Of a DNA stretch of 64,000 bases, positions 34,926 to 43,413 are shown in pieces. The position numbers were made by a program, and so were the translations under genes. Below the pieces are notes generated by a model that worked only from the letters and a program-made list of their open reading frames with translations, made no database searches and was not told where the DNA came from. Within the stretch, counting starts at the first letter, position 1, and each line of letters begins with the position of its first letter. The DNA comes from JBEBVQ01 sp037190845 (lineage in GTDB: Bacteria > Bacteroidota > Bacteroidia > Chitinophagales > Chitinophagaceae): assembly GCA_037190845.1 (NCBI GenBank), contig JBBCJI010000031.1:6721-70720 (forward strand), in the 5' to 3' direction.

Positions 34926-36919
34926 TACCCTATCCCCGCTACGCTGCCGCTCAACGGCGGTGCTTCTTCATTCGCCGGGGGATCTTCGTACGGTCTTTTA
35001 CCGATCAGGTGTTCCAGATCATCTTTAAAGAGTACTTCTTTTTTCAGGAGCTCTTCTGCAATCACGGTTACAGATTCGATCTTTTCAGATAATAATTCTT
35101 TGACGCGGTTATATGCTTTCTCTATGAGTTTGCGGACTTCATCATCAATCAGGCGGCCGGTCTCTTCTGAGTACGGTTTGGTGAAGTTGTTTTCACTTTG
35201 CGGATCATAGAATGAAATATTGCCGATCGTGTCGTTCATGCCGTAGACAGATACCATTGCATAAGCCATGCGTGTAACGTGCTGCAGATCGCTCAGGGCA
35301 CCGGTAGATATTTTACCGAATACGAGTTCTTCGACCGCGCGTCCGCCCAGAGACATGCACATGTCGTCCAGCATATGATCGGTATTGCGGATGTACATTT
35401 CTTTCGGCAGGTATTGCGCATAACCCAGGGCTGCCACACCACGCGGTACGATCGTTACTTTCACGAGCGGGTGTGCATGTTCCAGGAACCAGCCTGATAC
35501 AGCATGTCCGGCTTCGTGGTAGGCAATCACTTTTTTCTCATCCGGGGAGATAATCTTGTTTTTCTTTTCCAGGCCACCGATCACACGATCGATCGCATCG
35601 TTGAAGTCGCTCATGTCGACTTCGCTTTTCCCTTTCCGGGCTGCGATCAGCGCTGCTTCGTTACAGATGTTGGCGATATCGGCGCCTGCAAATCCGGGCG
35701 TTTGTACGGCCAGCTTGGAGATGTTCAGATCTTTGGAGATCTTGATCGGCTTCAGGTGTACTTCAAATATCTTTTCGCGTCCTTTTACATCAGGGATGTC
35801 GATGGATATCTGCCGGTCGAACCGTCCGGGACGCAGCAAGGCGCTGTCCAGTACATCGGGGCGGTTGGTGGCCGCCAGGACAATGATGCCACTGTCACCG
35901 CTGAATCCGTCCATCTCCACGAGCATCTGGTTCAGGGTGTTTTCCCGTTCGTCGTTGCTCATCACCATGTTCTTGCCACGCGCACGGCCGATCGCATCAA
36001 TTTCGTCTATGAATACGATACAAGGCGCTTTCTCCCGGGCCTGCTTGAAGAGATCGCGGACACGGCTTGCGCCTACGCCGACAAATAACTCTACAAAATC
36101 CGAACCCGACATGGAGAAGAACGGCACCTGGGCTTCACCGGCCACGGCCTTGGCCAGGAGGGTCTTACCTGTACCTGGAGGACCTACCAGCAATGCTCCC
36201 TTCGGTATCTTACCCCCCAGCGCTGTATATTTTTTGGGGTTTTTGAGGAAGTCAACAATTTCCATCACCTCGACCTTGGCTTCATCCAGCCCGGCTACAT
36301 CGTTGAATGTAATATTGACCTTTGTGCCTTTTTCAAACAACTGGGCTTTTGATTTCCCGATATTGAAGATACCGCCGGCACCGCCACCAGGTGCACCGCC
36401 ACCCATTTTTCGCATAATGAGGAACCACATGGCCAGGAGGAAGATCACAGGAAGCAGGAACGAACCGAGTATATCGCGGAGGAAACTGCCCCGCGGCTCA
36501 TAGATCACTTCAATGTCGCCGATTGCCGGGTTTTGTTCCTGTGCCGCTGTCAGCTCACGTTGAAACTGATCTACCGTGCCAATCCGGAAAGTATAAGCCG
36601 GTGTTTTCGAGTTGGTGAACAGAGGAGATCTGTCAGTCGTTGGTGTTGCACTGCTGTTGTCGGTGAGGAATACTTCCACTTCACTGTTGTTGACAACGAT
36701 CAGCTTTTTTACCAGTCCTTTATCCAGGTATTTTGTTTTGAATTCATAGAAACTGTGCTGGCTGCTGTTACTGCTGGTGCCGGAACCAAAGAACTGGACG
36801 CCGATCAGTATCAGGAAGATAATGCCGTATATCCAGTATATATTAAAACGTGGCCCTTTGCGCGGAGGTTGATTCTCAGGTCCTGCAGGAGGGCCGGGCC
36901 GTTGTTTGTTGTCTTCCAT
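34925..36919 (-). CDS. ftsH: ATP-dependent zinc metalloprotease FtsH
   Basis: A 664-residue membrane-bound AAA+ protease that degrades misassembled membrane and short-lived cytosolic proteins. An N-terminal span (YWIYGIIFLILIGVQFF) is followed by a periplasmic domain, a second span with LLPVIFLLAMWFLIM, then a glycine-rich linker. The ATPase has Walker A GPPGTGKT (~244-251), Walker B FIDEIDAIG, the pore loop FVGVGASRVRD and the second region of homology NRPDVLDSALLRPGRFDR. The zinc site HEAGH is at ~468-472. The C-terminus carries a Pro-rich tail. It is a core housekeeping gene; the operon order rsfS-ftsH on this strand (86-base gap) is common in Bacteroidota. Confidence 0.98.
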   Translation of the reverse strand: MEDNKQRPGPPAGPENQPPRKGPRFNIYWIYGIIFLILIGVQFFGSGTSSNSSQHSFYEFKTKYLDKGLVKKLIVVNNSEVEVFLTDNSSATPTTDRSPLFTNSKTPAYTFRIGTVDQFQRELTAAQEQNPAIGDIEVIYEPRGSFLRDILGSFLLPVIFLLAMWFLIMRKMGGGAPGGGAGGIFNIGKSKAQLFEKGTKVNITFNDVAGLDEAKVEVMEIVDFLKNPKKYTALGGKIPKGALLVGPPGTGKTLLAKAVAGEAQVPFFSMSGSDFVELFVGVGASRVRDLFKQAREKAPCIVFIDEIDAIGRARGKNMVMSNDERENTLNQMLVEMDGFSGDSGIIVLAATNRPDVLDSALLRPGRFDRQISIDIPDVKGREKIFEVHLKPIKISKDLNISKLAVQTPGFAGADIANICNEAALIAARKGKSEVDMSDFNDAIDRVIGGLEKKNKIISPDEKKVIAYHEAGHAVSGWFLEHAHPLVKVTIVPRGVAALGYAQYLPKEMYIRNTDHMLDDMCMSLGGRAVEELVFGKISTGALSDLQHVTRMAYAMVSVYGMNDTIGNISFYDPQSENNFTKPYSEETGRLIDDEVRKLIEKAYNRVKELLSEKIESVTVIAEELLKKEVLFKDDLEHLIGKRPYEDPPANEEAPPLSGSVAGIG

Positions 36920-37005
36920 TTTCGTCGTTACTTGTTTTGTTTATTGTTGTATCGGGCCTTTTTTTGTTAAGCTGCCGGAAAATAAAAAATAGTGACCGGC
37001 ATATG

Positions 37006-37449
37006 CTAATCATTATGCTCTAACCGTTCGGCATCTGCCCAAAGACTTTCAAGATCATAGAACTTCCGGTCTTCCCGGTTAAAGATATGAACAACTATGT
37101 TTACATAATCAACAAGCGTCCACTGTGCCCCCTGTTCGGTATGATAAGGTTTTTCGCTGCATTCCTTCCATACCTCTTCCATTACATGATCTGAAATTGC
37201 TTTGATCTGTATATGGGTCTGGGCTTCACATAAAATAAAAAAATCGGCAACCGCTTCGTCTATTTTTTTCAGATTCAGAGAAACAATGGCGTGTCCTTTT
37301 TTCTCTTTAATAGCTTCCAGGATCGTTTTAAAAAGTTTGCTGTTTCGCGTCAGCCGGGTTGATGCTTTCTTTCGTCCCTGTAATGCAGTGATTATTTTCT
37401 CCAAATTACTTTCAGTTCTGTTTTGTTTGGTAATATCTTTACAATTCAA
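37006..37449 (-). CDS. rsfS: ribosome silencing factor RsfS
   Basis: A 147-residue protein of the Iojap/DUF143 family, which binds ribosomal protein uL14 and blocks 30S-50S joining in starvation. The family core is complete: IVSLNLKKIDEAVADFFILC, ISDHVMEEVWKECSEKPYHT, GAQWTLVDYVNIVVHIFNRE and RKFYDLESLWADAERL. The first ~35 residues (NCKDITKQNRTESNLEKIIT) are basic and variable, so the true start may lie later. It is divergent from birA with 40 bases between the two starts. Confidence 0.95.
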   Translation of the reverse strand: MNCKDITKQNRTESNLEKIITALQGRKKASTRLTRNSKLFKTILEAIKEKKGHAIVSLNLKKIDEAVADFFILCEAQTHIQIKAISDHVMEEVWKECSEKPYHTEQGAQWTLVDYVNIVVHIFNREDRKFYDLESLWADAERLEHND

Positions 37450-37489
37450 TCAAAGTTATAAAAATCTTTTGTCACTTAACGCACACGTT

Positions 37490-38221
37490 TTGATAGATGC
37501 GCCTGTTATTGAACTGGATACCATTGATAGTACCAATAACTATGCCATGCAGTTGATTGATGCCGATACGGCACAACCCGGCCTGACAATAACAGCACGG
37601 GAGCAAACACAGGGTAAGGGTCAGCGGGGCAGGGTCTGGGAGGCTGCTTCCGGAGATAATGTGCTGATGAGTATTGTTTTAGCGCCTCATCAGACGGCAG
37701 ATCAGCAGTTTGCCTTTCTGACAGCGGTGGCCGTTGCCGTTGCAGATAGTCTCCTGGATGTTTATGAGCATTGGGATATCCGTATCAAATGGCCTAATGA
37801 TATTATTGTCAATGACAAAAAGGCAGCGGGTATCCTGATCGAAAATGTATTGAAGGGCGGCGCCTGGGCATATAGTGTGGTAGGGCTTGGCTTAAATGTT
37901 TTGCAATCTGAATTTCCGTCATCACTCCCTCATGCCATATCCCTGCGTATGGCTTCGGGAAAGGAATTCGGGGTGCGTGATCTTGCATTGCAGATCCGTG
38001 AGCGTATCCTGATGTATACCTGTCAGGAGGATATGAATGTTTTATTCGACCGGTATAATCAATATCTGTATCGCCGTTCGTACAGGCAACGGTTTGTGAC
38101 AGGCGAAACGGTCTGGAACGGTACAGTGGTAATGGTAACGAAAGATGGTCTTCTTGAAGTGCAGCATGAAGATGGCTCCCTACGCCGGTATAGTCATGGG
38201 ACGGTTACATGGCAATGGTAG
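37490..38221 (+). CDS. birA: biotin--[acetyl-CoA-carboxylase] ligase, monofunctional
   Basis: A 243-residue enzyme attaching biotin to the carboxyl carrier protein. The domain is whole: ELDTIDSTNNYAM, the biotinyl-AMP loop GKGQRGRVWEAASG, IRIKWPNDIIVNDKKAAGIL, SVVGLGLNVLQ, and the small C-terminal SH3-like GETVWNGTVVMVTKDGLLEV. There is no N-terminal winged helix, so it is not a repressor. No ATG exists between the rsfS divergence and the domain; the nearest usable codons are TTG at 37490 or 37469, and I favour 37490 because it places about a dozen residues before the domain. The stop TAG lies inside a palindromic repeat. Confidence 0.9.
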   Translation: MIDAPVIELDTIDSTNNYAMQLIDADTAQPGLTITAREQTQGKGQRGRVWEAASGDNVLMSIVLAPHQTADQQFAFLTAVAVAVADSLLDVYEHWDIRIKWPNDIIVNDKKAAGILIENVLKGGAWAYSVVGLGLNVLQSEFPSSLPHAISLRMASGKEFGVRDLALQIRERILMYTCQEDMNVLFDRYNQYLYRRSYRQRFVTGETVWNGTVVMVTKDGLLEVQHEDGSLRRYSHGTVTWQW

Positions 38222-38300
38222 GGGCAACCCTTGCGGTTGCCGAATGAACGGGGACACATGATGTTTGCATAACGAGGGCAACCGCAAGGGTTGCCCCTAC
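38218..38300. repeat. 24-base inverted GTAGGGG repeats containing both neighbouring stop codons
   Basis: A perfect 24-base inverted repeat: the left arm starts GTAGGGGCAACC at 38218, the right arm ends GGTTGCCCCTAC at 38300, with a 35-base loop. The TAG in each arm is the stop codon of the gene entering from that side (birA at 38219-38221; the glutamine amidotransferase at 38297-38299). The structure also probably acts as a two-way terminator. Confidence 0.9.
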
Positions 38301-38866
38301 CATCCCTGTTCCGCCCAGTTGCTGATGATCTGCCATCCGTGTGCTGTACCGATGGATTCCGGGTGAAACTGGATGCCGGTACAGGGATAATGATCATGCA
38401 CGACTGCCATGACGGCATGATCGTCTTCTGCATAGGCAATACTTTGCAGACCGGTACCTTCCAGTTGATCTATTATCAGCGAATGATATCGCATTCCCTC
38501 AAACGAGTTAGGGATATGTTCAAAGAGCGGATGTCCCTGATGTACAATACTGCTTGTTTTGCCATGCATCGGATAAGCCGCATGGGTGAGCCGTGCGCCG
38601 AAAAACATGCCCAGCGCTTGATGCCCGAGGCAGATACCGAGTATCGGTATGCGATTGTGAAAATGACGGATCGCTTCCATCGAAACGCCTGATTGCAGCG
38701 GTGTGCCGGGCCCGGGTGAGATGATGATCCTGGACGGCGATAATTGTTCCAGCTCCGCCACGCTTATCTCATCGTTCCGGATTACTTTGCACGTATGGCC
38801 GGTCTGTACAAGATAATGATACAGGATATAGGTAAAGGAGTCGTAGTTATCAATCAGCACCCACAT
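38297..38866 (-). CDS. pabA: glutamine amidotransferase, anthranilate/aminodeoxychorismate synthase component II
   Basis: A 189-residue class I glutamine amidotransferase starting MWVLIDNYDSFTYILYHYL at 38866 (a longer frame to 38974 lies inside cvpA). The catalytic triad is intact: the cysteine in GICLGHQALG and H-x-E in IQFHPES. ISPGPGTPLQSGVS and MRYHSLII are TrpG/PabA signature stretches. It supplies ammonia to chorismate for folate (PabB) or tryptophan (TrpE) synthesis; these two roles cannot be told apart without the partner, which is not in the window. It begins 17 bases inside the end of cvpA. Confidence 0.9.
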   Translation of the reverse strand: MWVLIDNYDSFTYILYHYLVQTGHTCKVIRNDEISVAELEQLSPSRIIISPGPGTPLQSGVSMEAIRHFHNRIPILGICLGHQALGMFFGARLTHAAYPMHGKTSSIVHQGHPLFEHIPNSFEGMRYHSLIIDQLEGTGLQSIAYAEDDHAVMAVVHDHYPCTGIQFHPESIGTAHGWQIISNWAEQGW

Positions 38867-39404
38867 AGTCTGCCAGCTTTTGATTGAGGCCCGCAAAAAA
38901 GGCTTCAATTTCGATGAAAACATCCTGCGCGATGGGCCATACGGCGCCAATGCCATCGAATGCCCACGGTGCAACAGGGAGCAGATACATACAGGAATAG
39001 GAGTTGTCGTACAGGTCAGACGGGATCAGGAGCGCCCGGTCAGCCAGCCAGAGCAGAGAACTGCAGATGATCATACCGGCAAGTACATACAAAACGCCAC
39101 CGGCCAGGCTGTTCAGCCATCCCAGCAGCAGCGTTCTGAATGTTTTTTCGATAATATTGGCCAGTGTACGTATCAGGTACATGGCGCCCAGGAACAGGAT
39201 CAGGTAGCTGATCAGCAGGCCCCACGAGGAGGTGATGATACTTTTTTCGGCAAGAAAAGCAGCCAGTGCATGAGACAGCTTCAGGGCGCAAACGGTACCC
39301 ACCAGCACGGCGAGCAATGAAAACACGGCCACGATAAATCCCTGGCGGTAACCGCGGATGAAAATCAATACAAGGATCGCTAAGATGGCCAGATCGAGTA
39401 ACAC
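38850..39404 (-). CDS. CvpA family membrane protein
   Basis: A 184-residue protein with four predicted spans (LLDLAILAILVLIFIRGYRQ; FIVAVFSLLAVLVGTVCAL; WGLLISYLILFLGAMYLIRT; GWLNSLAGGVLYVLAGMIIC). The opening D-L-A-I-L...RGYRQGF and the YLIRTLANIIEK then LGWLNSLAGG motifs define CvpA (colicin V production/envelope). Its precise function is not known; in enterics it affects the envelope and purine-linked phenotypes. Cotranscribed with the glutamine amidotransferase by a 17-base overlap. Confidence 0.85.
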   Translation of the reverse strand: MLLDLAILAILVLIFIRGYRQGFIVAVFSLLAVLVGTVCALKLSHALAAFLAEKSIITSSWGLLISYLILFLGAMYLIRTLANIIEKTFRTLLLGWLNSLAGGVLYVLAGMIICSSLLWLADRALLIPSDLYDNSYSCMYLLPVAPWAFDGIGAVWPIAQDVFIEIEAFFAGLNQKLADYVGAD

Positions 39405-39410
39405 GAGGTG

Positions 39411-39478
39411 AATTATGAGTTATGAGTTATGAATGATGAATTGTGGGATTAACTCATCATTCGTGACTCATCATTATT
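39411..39478. repeat. degenerate TGAGTTATGA/ATGAT repeats
   Basis: GAATTATGAGTTATGAGTTATG followed by AATGATGAATTG, then their inverted form (AACTCATCATTCGTGACTCA). It fills the gap before the yqeY-like gene and shares its motif with the heptamer array at 39962. Confidence 0.65.
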
Positions 39479-39923
39479 GTAACAGCTTTTTTACCGTTTC
39501 TGAAATGGCTTTGCCATCTGCCTGCCCGGCCAGTTGTTTGGTGGCAGTGCCCATTACTTTGCCCAGGTCAGCTACCGAGGTTGCGCCGGTCTGTGCAATG
39601 ATCTCCTTTAACGCGGCTTCCAGCGCTTCCTGCGACAACTGGGTGGGTAAGAAACGTTCCAGAATACTGAGTTCTTCCTGTTCTTTCTGGGCCAGATCGG
39701 GCCGGTTCTGTTTCGTGAAAATGTCCAGCGAATCACGGCGTTGCTTGGCCATTTTCTGCAGCATCTTTACCTCGTCGGCTTCTGAGAGTGTTTCTTTGGC
39801 GCCTTCAGAGGTCTTTTCGATCAGTATGGCCGCTTTGATGGCACGCAATGTACGTAAAGCTGCTTCATCTTTTGACCGCATGGCATCCTTCATCTGCTCC
39901 ATTACCTTTTGTTCCAATGACAT
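39474..39923 (-). CDS. GatB/YqeY domain protein
   Basis: A 149-residue protein starting MSLEQKVMEQMKDAMRSKDE at 39923; the ATG at 39944 would add a short unconserved leader. The YqeY family markers are ALRTLRAIKAAILIEKT, LQKMAKQRRDSLDIFTKQ, EELSILERFLPTQLSQEALE and DLGKVMGTATKQLAGQADGK. The domain is related to the tRNA-binding tail of GatB and is suspected to have a tRNA-linked role, not proven. An array of twelve GAATGAT heptamers lies only 38 bases before the start codon. Confidence 0.93.
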   Translation of the reverse strand: MSLEQKVMEQMKDAMRSKDEAALRTLRAIKAAILIEKTSEGAKETLSEADEVKMLQKMAKQRRDSLDIFTKQNRPDLAQKEQEELSILERFLPTQLSQEALEAALKEIIAQTGATSVADLGKVMGTATKQLAGQADGKAISETVKKLLQ

Positions 39924-39961
39924 AGCGTATGTGTTTGGGCACAAAAGTAATAAAGAGTTAT

Positions 39962-40049
<88 letters not shown>

Positions 40050-40102
40050 AAACAGGAGAAGTTACGCTATTTAGTTCATAACTCATCATTCATCATTCAT
40101 AA

Positions 40103-42562
40103 CTATTTTTTGGTGGTGCGGTTCCACAGGCTGATGAAGAATCCGAGTACCATGACGATGATGCCCAGCCAGAGTACGTTAATATATGGGAATACAATGG
40201 CTTTGAGTACGATGTAATCATCTTTGGGGTCGAGTTGTTTCGTGAGCAGTACCGCAGCGTCTTCTTCGGGAATGATATTGGCAAGCTGCACAAACAACCC
40301 CGTTGCTTTGGAGGTATCTTCCACAACGTCAACGCCTTCTGCCCGAAGGATAAAGACCGGTTTCAGGTCGTGGAGATAACCGCTGACATCGTACACTTTC
40401 AGATCGGCGCTCACAGCGCCGAGGTCGGTGGCATGTACGGTATAGCGTGCGTTATCCACCCGTTTGTTGAATCCGTTGAAGATAAGATATCCGTTGTCGA
40501 AATAAACGGTATCTCCCTGCTTTACCTTGTGCTCTTTATAGCTGCCGGTATCGGTTCTTTTGGCGGGATCAATCACGGAGGTGACATAGGTAAAGATATC
40601 CCGTGTCAGATAATGCCGTGATGCAGGGTTGGCGATCAGCCCTTCCTGTCCTTTGGGGTTGACAAAGGCGTCGGGGTAGAGGGTGAACGATTCTTTCAGT
40701 TCATTGGTTACCGTGTCGCGGCGTTCGTAATATACTTTGTAGAAGGTCCGCGGGTCGGTGGGCGAAACGGAATCTCCCTTGTATGTCGCCGTATAAGGAC
40801 CCATCACTACGGGGGTGTTGCGGAATAAAAGCACATTCTCCCGGCTCTCCATAGCATTTTCCGCCATGGTCGGCTTACCGAAATCCATAACAAGTCCCAG
40901 GGTGTTGAGGGAAATGACTTCTTTTTTGTAGGATGAAAGCAGGATGCCCACGAGCACCAGGCCGAATCCGAGGTGTGTGATCGCTGCGCCTCTTTTTTTG
41001 AAGGCGCCTTTCTGTACGACAACGGCATAATGGATGCTGGCCACCACTGTAAAGCAGGATGCGAACATCAGCAGGGCATATTGCCATGCATCTATCTTCA
41101 TGGCTGTGCTGATCAGCAGGGAGAAGATCAGGGATACCAGTGCAATGAATCCGAGTTTGCGTCCGAGCGTCCGGGTATCTGATCGTTTGAAGCGCATGTA
41201 CAGCGCCGCGCCGCTCAGGAAAGCAATGATGAGTGCTACCCACAGCTGGATGCTGTTGTACCAGCTTACGGGGTCTACAGGCGGGGCTATGTCTTTTTTG
41301 ACGATCAGCTTCGCCACTGGCGACCATACGGGTATTGAGGTGCTGATGATGATCTGGAGCGCCGACAGGAGCAATACAAACGAGCCGATGAACATCCAGA
41401 ATTCGCGGGAGGAAATTTCTTCTTCCGTTTTTACCCTTGGGAGTTTCTTCCAGCGTGCGGCCAGTAAACCAATGCTGATACCCAGTATGACGGCGATCAC
41501 GGCCACGAGATGCCAGGTCAGCGACTGCCCTTCACCGGTAAACGAGTGGACGGATGTGTCGCCCAGGATGCCGGTACGGGTAAGAAATGTAGAATACCAG
41601 ATCAGGACGTAGGTGATAATGAAGAAGGTTAAGGTTGTGATCAGCGTGCGTCCGGTAGCCTTGAATATGATCAGGGTATGCAGGCCGGCGATCAGTGTCA
41701 GCCACGGTACGAGGGAGGCATTCTCTACAGGATCCCATGCCCAGTAGCCGCCGAAGGTAAGCGATTCGTAAGCCCAGGCGCCGCCCATCATGATGCCTGT
41801 GCCCAGCGTAGCGCCGGCAAACAGCGCCCAGTTGCGCGCCGGTTTGATCCAGGATTGGTAGTCGCCCTTCCACAACGCGGCAATCGTATAGGCAAAGGGT
41901 GGGAGGGTAGCGGCGAAACCGAGGAACAATACAGGCGGGTGGATCTGCATCCAATAGTTTTGAAGGAGTGGGTTCAGGCCGTTGCCGTCTTCGATAAACT
42001 GCATGTAATTGGCCTGTGAAAATATCGGGGCATCCTGCATCTGATGGCGCAACAGGAGGAAAGGCGTGCTGCCGATCTTTACATCCGGCCCGAAGTAGAA
42101 GCCGAGCAGCATCGTGGCCAGGCATACCTCTATGATTGCGATCACAGTCATCACCCGCGTTTCCAGCTTCCCCGCTGTTGCCATCACCACAATGCCCAGG
42201 ACCGAATGCCAGATACTCCAGAGCAGGAAACTGCCTTCCTGTCCTTCCCAGAAGCAGGAGAGCAGGTACTTCATCGGCAGGGATCTGGATGAGTGCTGCC
42301 AGGCGTAGTTATATTCGAACAGGTGATTGGTGATGATGTAATACAGCGTGAAGAACACGCCTGTGATGGCGGCAACGTGTATCACAAATCCATACCGCCC
42401 CATCAGTTGCCAGGTGAGGCTGCCGCGGGAGTCGTTCAGTTCGGTCTGTGCTGCCCGGAAATAGCTGAATGCGCTGAACAGCGCTGCTACGAACGACAGG
42501 ATTGCAAAAAAATGACCCAGTTGCCCGGGCCGCAGGTGTTCACCAATGAATTGCGTATCCAA
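40103..42562 (-). CDS. ccmF: cytochrome c assembly protein CcmF/CcsA family
   Basis: An 819-residue protein with a dozen or more spans. The WWD motif is WAWDPVENASLVPWLTLI, near residue 270, preceded by HPPVLFLGFAATLPPFAYTI; both carry the conserved histidines that hold heme at the outer face. The C-terminal third is a large periplasmic domain (FYKVYYERRDTVTNELKESF) and a final span. CcmF joins heme from CcmE to apocytochrome c CxxCH cysteines. It shares the minus strand with ccmE, 111 bases apart with a repeat between them. CcmABC and CcmH are not in this window, so the operon must continue beyond or lie elsewhere. Confidence 0.92.
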   Translation of the reverse strand: MDTQFIGEHLRPGQLGHFFAILSFVAALFSAFSYFRAAQTELNDSRGSLTWQLMGRYGFVIHVAAITGVFFTLYYIITNHLFEYNYAWQHSSRSLPMKYLLSCFWEGQEGSFLLWSIWHSVLGIVVMATAGKLETRVMTVIAIIEVCLATMLLGFYFGPDVKIGSTPFLLLRHQMQDAPIFSQANYMQFIEDGNGLNPLLQNYWMQIHPPVLFLGFAATLPPFAYTIAALWKGDYQSWIKPARNWALFAGATLGTGIMMGGAWAYESLTFGGYWAWDPVENASLVPWLTLIAGLHTLIIFKATGRTLITTLTFFIITYVLIWYSTFLTRTGILGDTSVHSFTGEGQSLTWHLVAVIAVILGISIGLLAARWKKLPRVKTEEEISSREFWMFIGSFVLLLSALQIIISTSIPVWSPVAKLIVKKDIAPPVDPVSWYNSIQLWVALIIAFLSGAALYMRFKRSDTRTLGRKLGFIALVSLIFSLLISTAMKIDAWQYALLMFASCFTVVASIHYAVVVQKGAFKKRGAAITHLGFGLVLVGILLSSYKKEVISLNTLGLVMDFGKPTMAENAMESRENVLLFRNTPVVMGPYTATYKGDSVSPTDPRTFYKVYYERRDTVTNELKESFTLYPDAFVNPKGQEGLIANPASRHYLTRDIFTYVTSVIDPAKRTDTGSYKEHKVKQGDTVYFDNGYLIFNGFNKRVDNARYTVHATDLGAVSADLKVYDVSGYLHDLKPVFILRAEGVDVVEDTSKATGLFVQLANIIPEEDAAVLLTKQLDPKDDYIVLKAIVFPYINVLWLGIIVMVLGFFISLWNRTTKK

Positions 42563-42596
42563 TACTTAATATTTTTTTATTAATAGGAGTAATTCC

Positions 42597-42668
42597 GTAG
42601 GGGCAATCACGCAGGATTGCCCATTATTTATTTTATTTATTGAGGGGGTAATCACGCAGGATTACCCC
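42597..42668. repeat. third locus of GTAGGGG-family repeats
   Basis: Two units: GTAGGGGCAATCACGCAGGA ending TTGCCC (42597-42622) and GGGGGTAATCACGCAGGATT ending ACCCC (42644-42668). Each is self-complementary in parts and separated by an AT-rich spacer. It lies between ccmE and ccmF. Confidence 0.82.
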
Positions 42669-42673
42669 AACCG

Positions 42674-43069
42674 TTAACCCGAAACCGCCTCCACCACCTG
42701 GTCATTTTTGTATTTGGATGGGCATTTCATTTGTATTTTGGAACAATGGAATACACCGTCCTGCATATAACCGGTCATTACAATGTTTTCCGACTTTTCG
42801 ATATCCGTGGGTTTGGCGCCGTTAAAGACCACCTGGTGTATATTATCGGCTTTGTCTTTTACGTAGAAGCTGAAGTAGTTCGGGTCTTTCAGCGGATCAT
42901 ACTGCATTTCGCGCTCTGTTTCGAGGTAGCCGATCACATGATATTTTTTGCCGGGTTCTTTGGAAGCTGAGGCAAAGGTTTCATAGGTGCTGAATTCACC
43001 GAAGCTCATGACGATCACAGAGATGGCGGCTGCTACCAGTACGAGGAGGACAATGTGGGTGGTTTTCAT
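42674..43069 (-). CDS. ccmE: heme chaperone CcmE, CxxxY type
   Basis: A 131-residue protein. One N-terminal span (HIVLLVLVAAAISVIVMSFG) anchors an OB-fold barrel (VIGYLETEREMQYDPLKDPN, YFSFYVKDKADNIHQVVFNG, ENIVMTGYMQDGVF). The heme-binding position near the C-terminus is C-P-S-K-Y, i.e. CxxxY instead of the HxxxY of enterobacterial CcmE. Heme is therefore predicted to attach to a cysteine. The CxxxY form is known from some other lineages; I infer the same handover to CcmF next to it. The start at 43069 (MKTTHIVLL) fits a short cytoplasmic tail. Confidence 0.88.
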   Translation of the reverse strand: MKTTHIVLLVLVAAAISVIVMSFGEFSTYETFASASKEPGKKYHVIGYLETEREMQYDPLKDPNYFSFYVKDKADNIHQVVFNGAKPTDIEKSENIVMTGYMQDGVFHCSKIQMKCPSKYKNDQVVEAVSG

Positions 43070-43413
43070 GTCAACTTACATTTACAGGCAGGTAAATCCT
43101 GCAGCAAGGCTGTATTTGCTTACACGCCGCCAAAGTTACGACATAAAGCATTCCGACCGCCGGGACAGGTAATATTTACATTTTATGCAGGGATAGTGAT
43201 CAAATTGTATTCTTTTCTGTAAATGACTATAAATTCTTTTTTTATTTCTATTTTTATCGTATCTGAAGAGATGGTACGCCGTAATGATCCCGGCACTGCA
43301 GGATTAGATAACGATAAAGCACAGGAATTATGGCAAACATCCTGGTAACAACCTTGCCGGCGTATCCATTTGCGTTTTTCCGCATCATACATCACAAGAC
43401 GATCACCCCTGTG

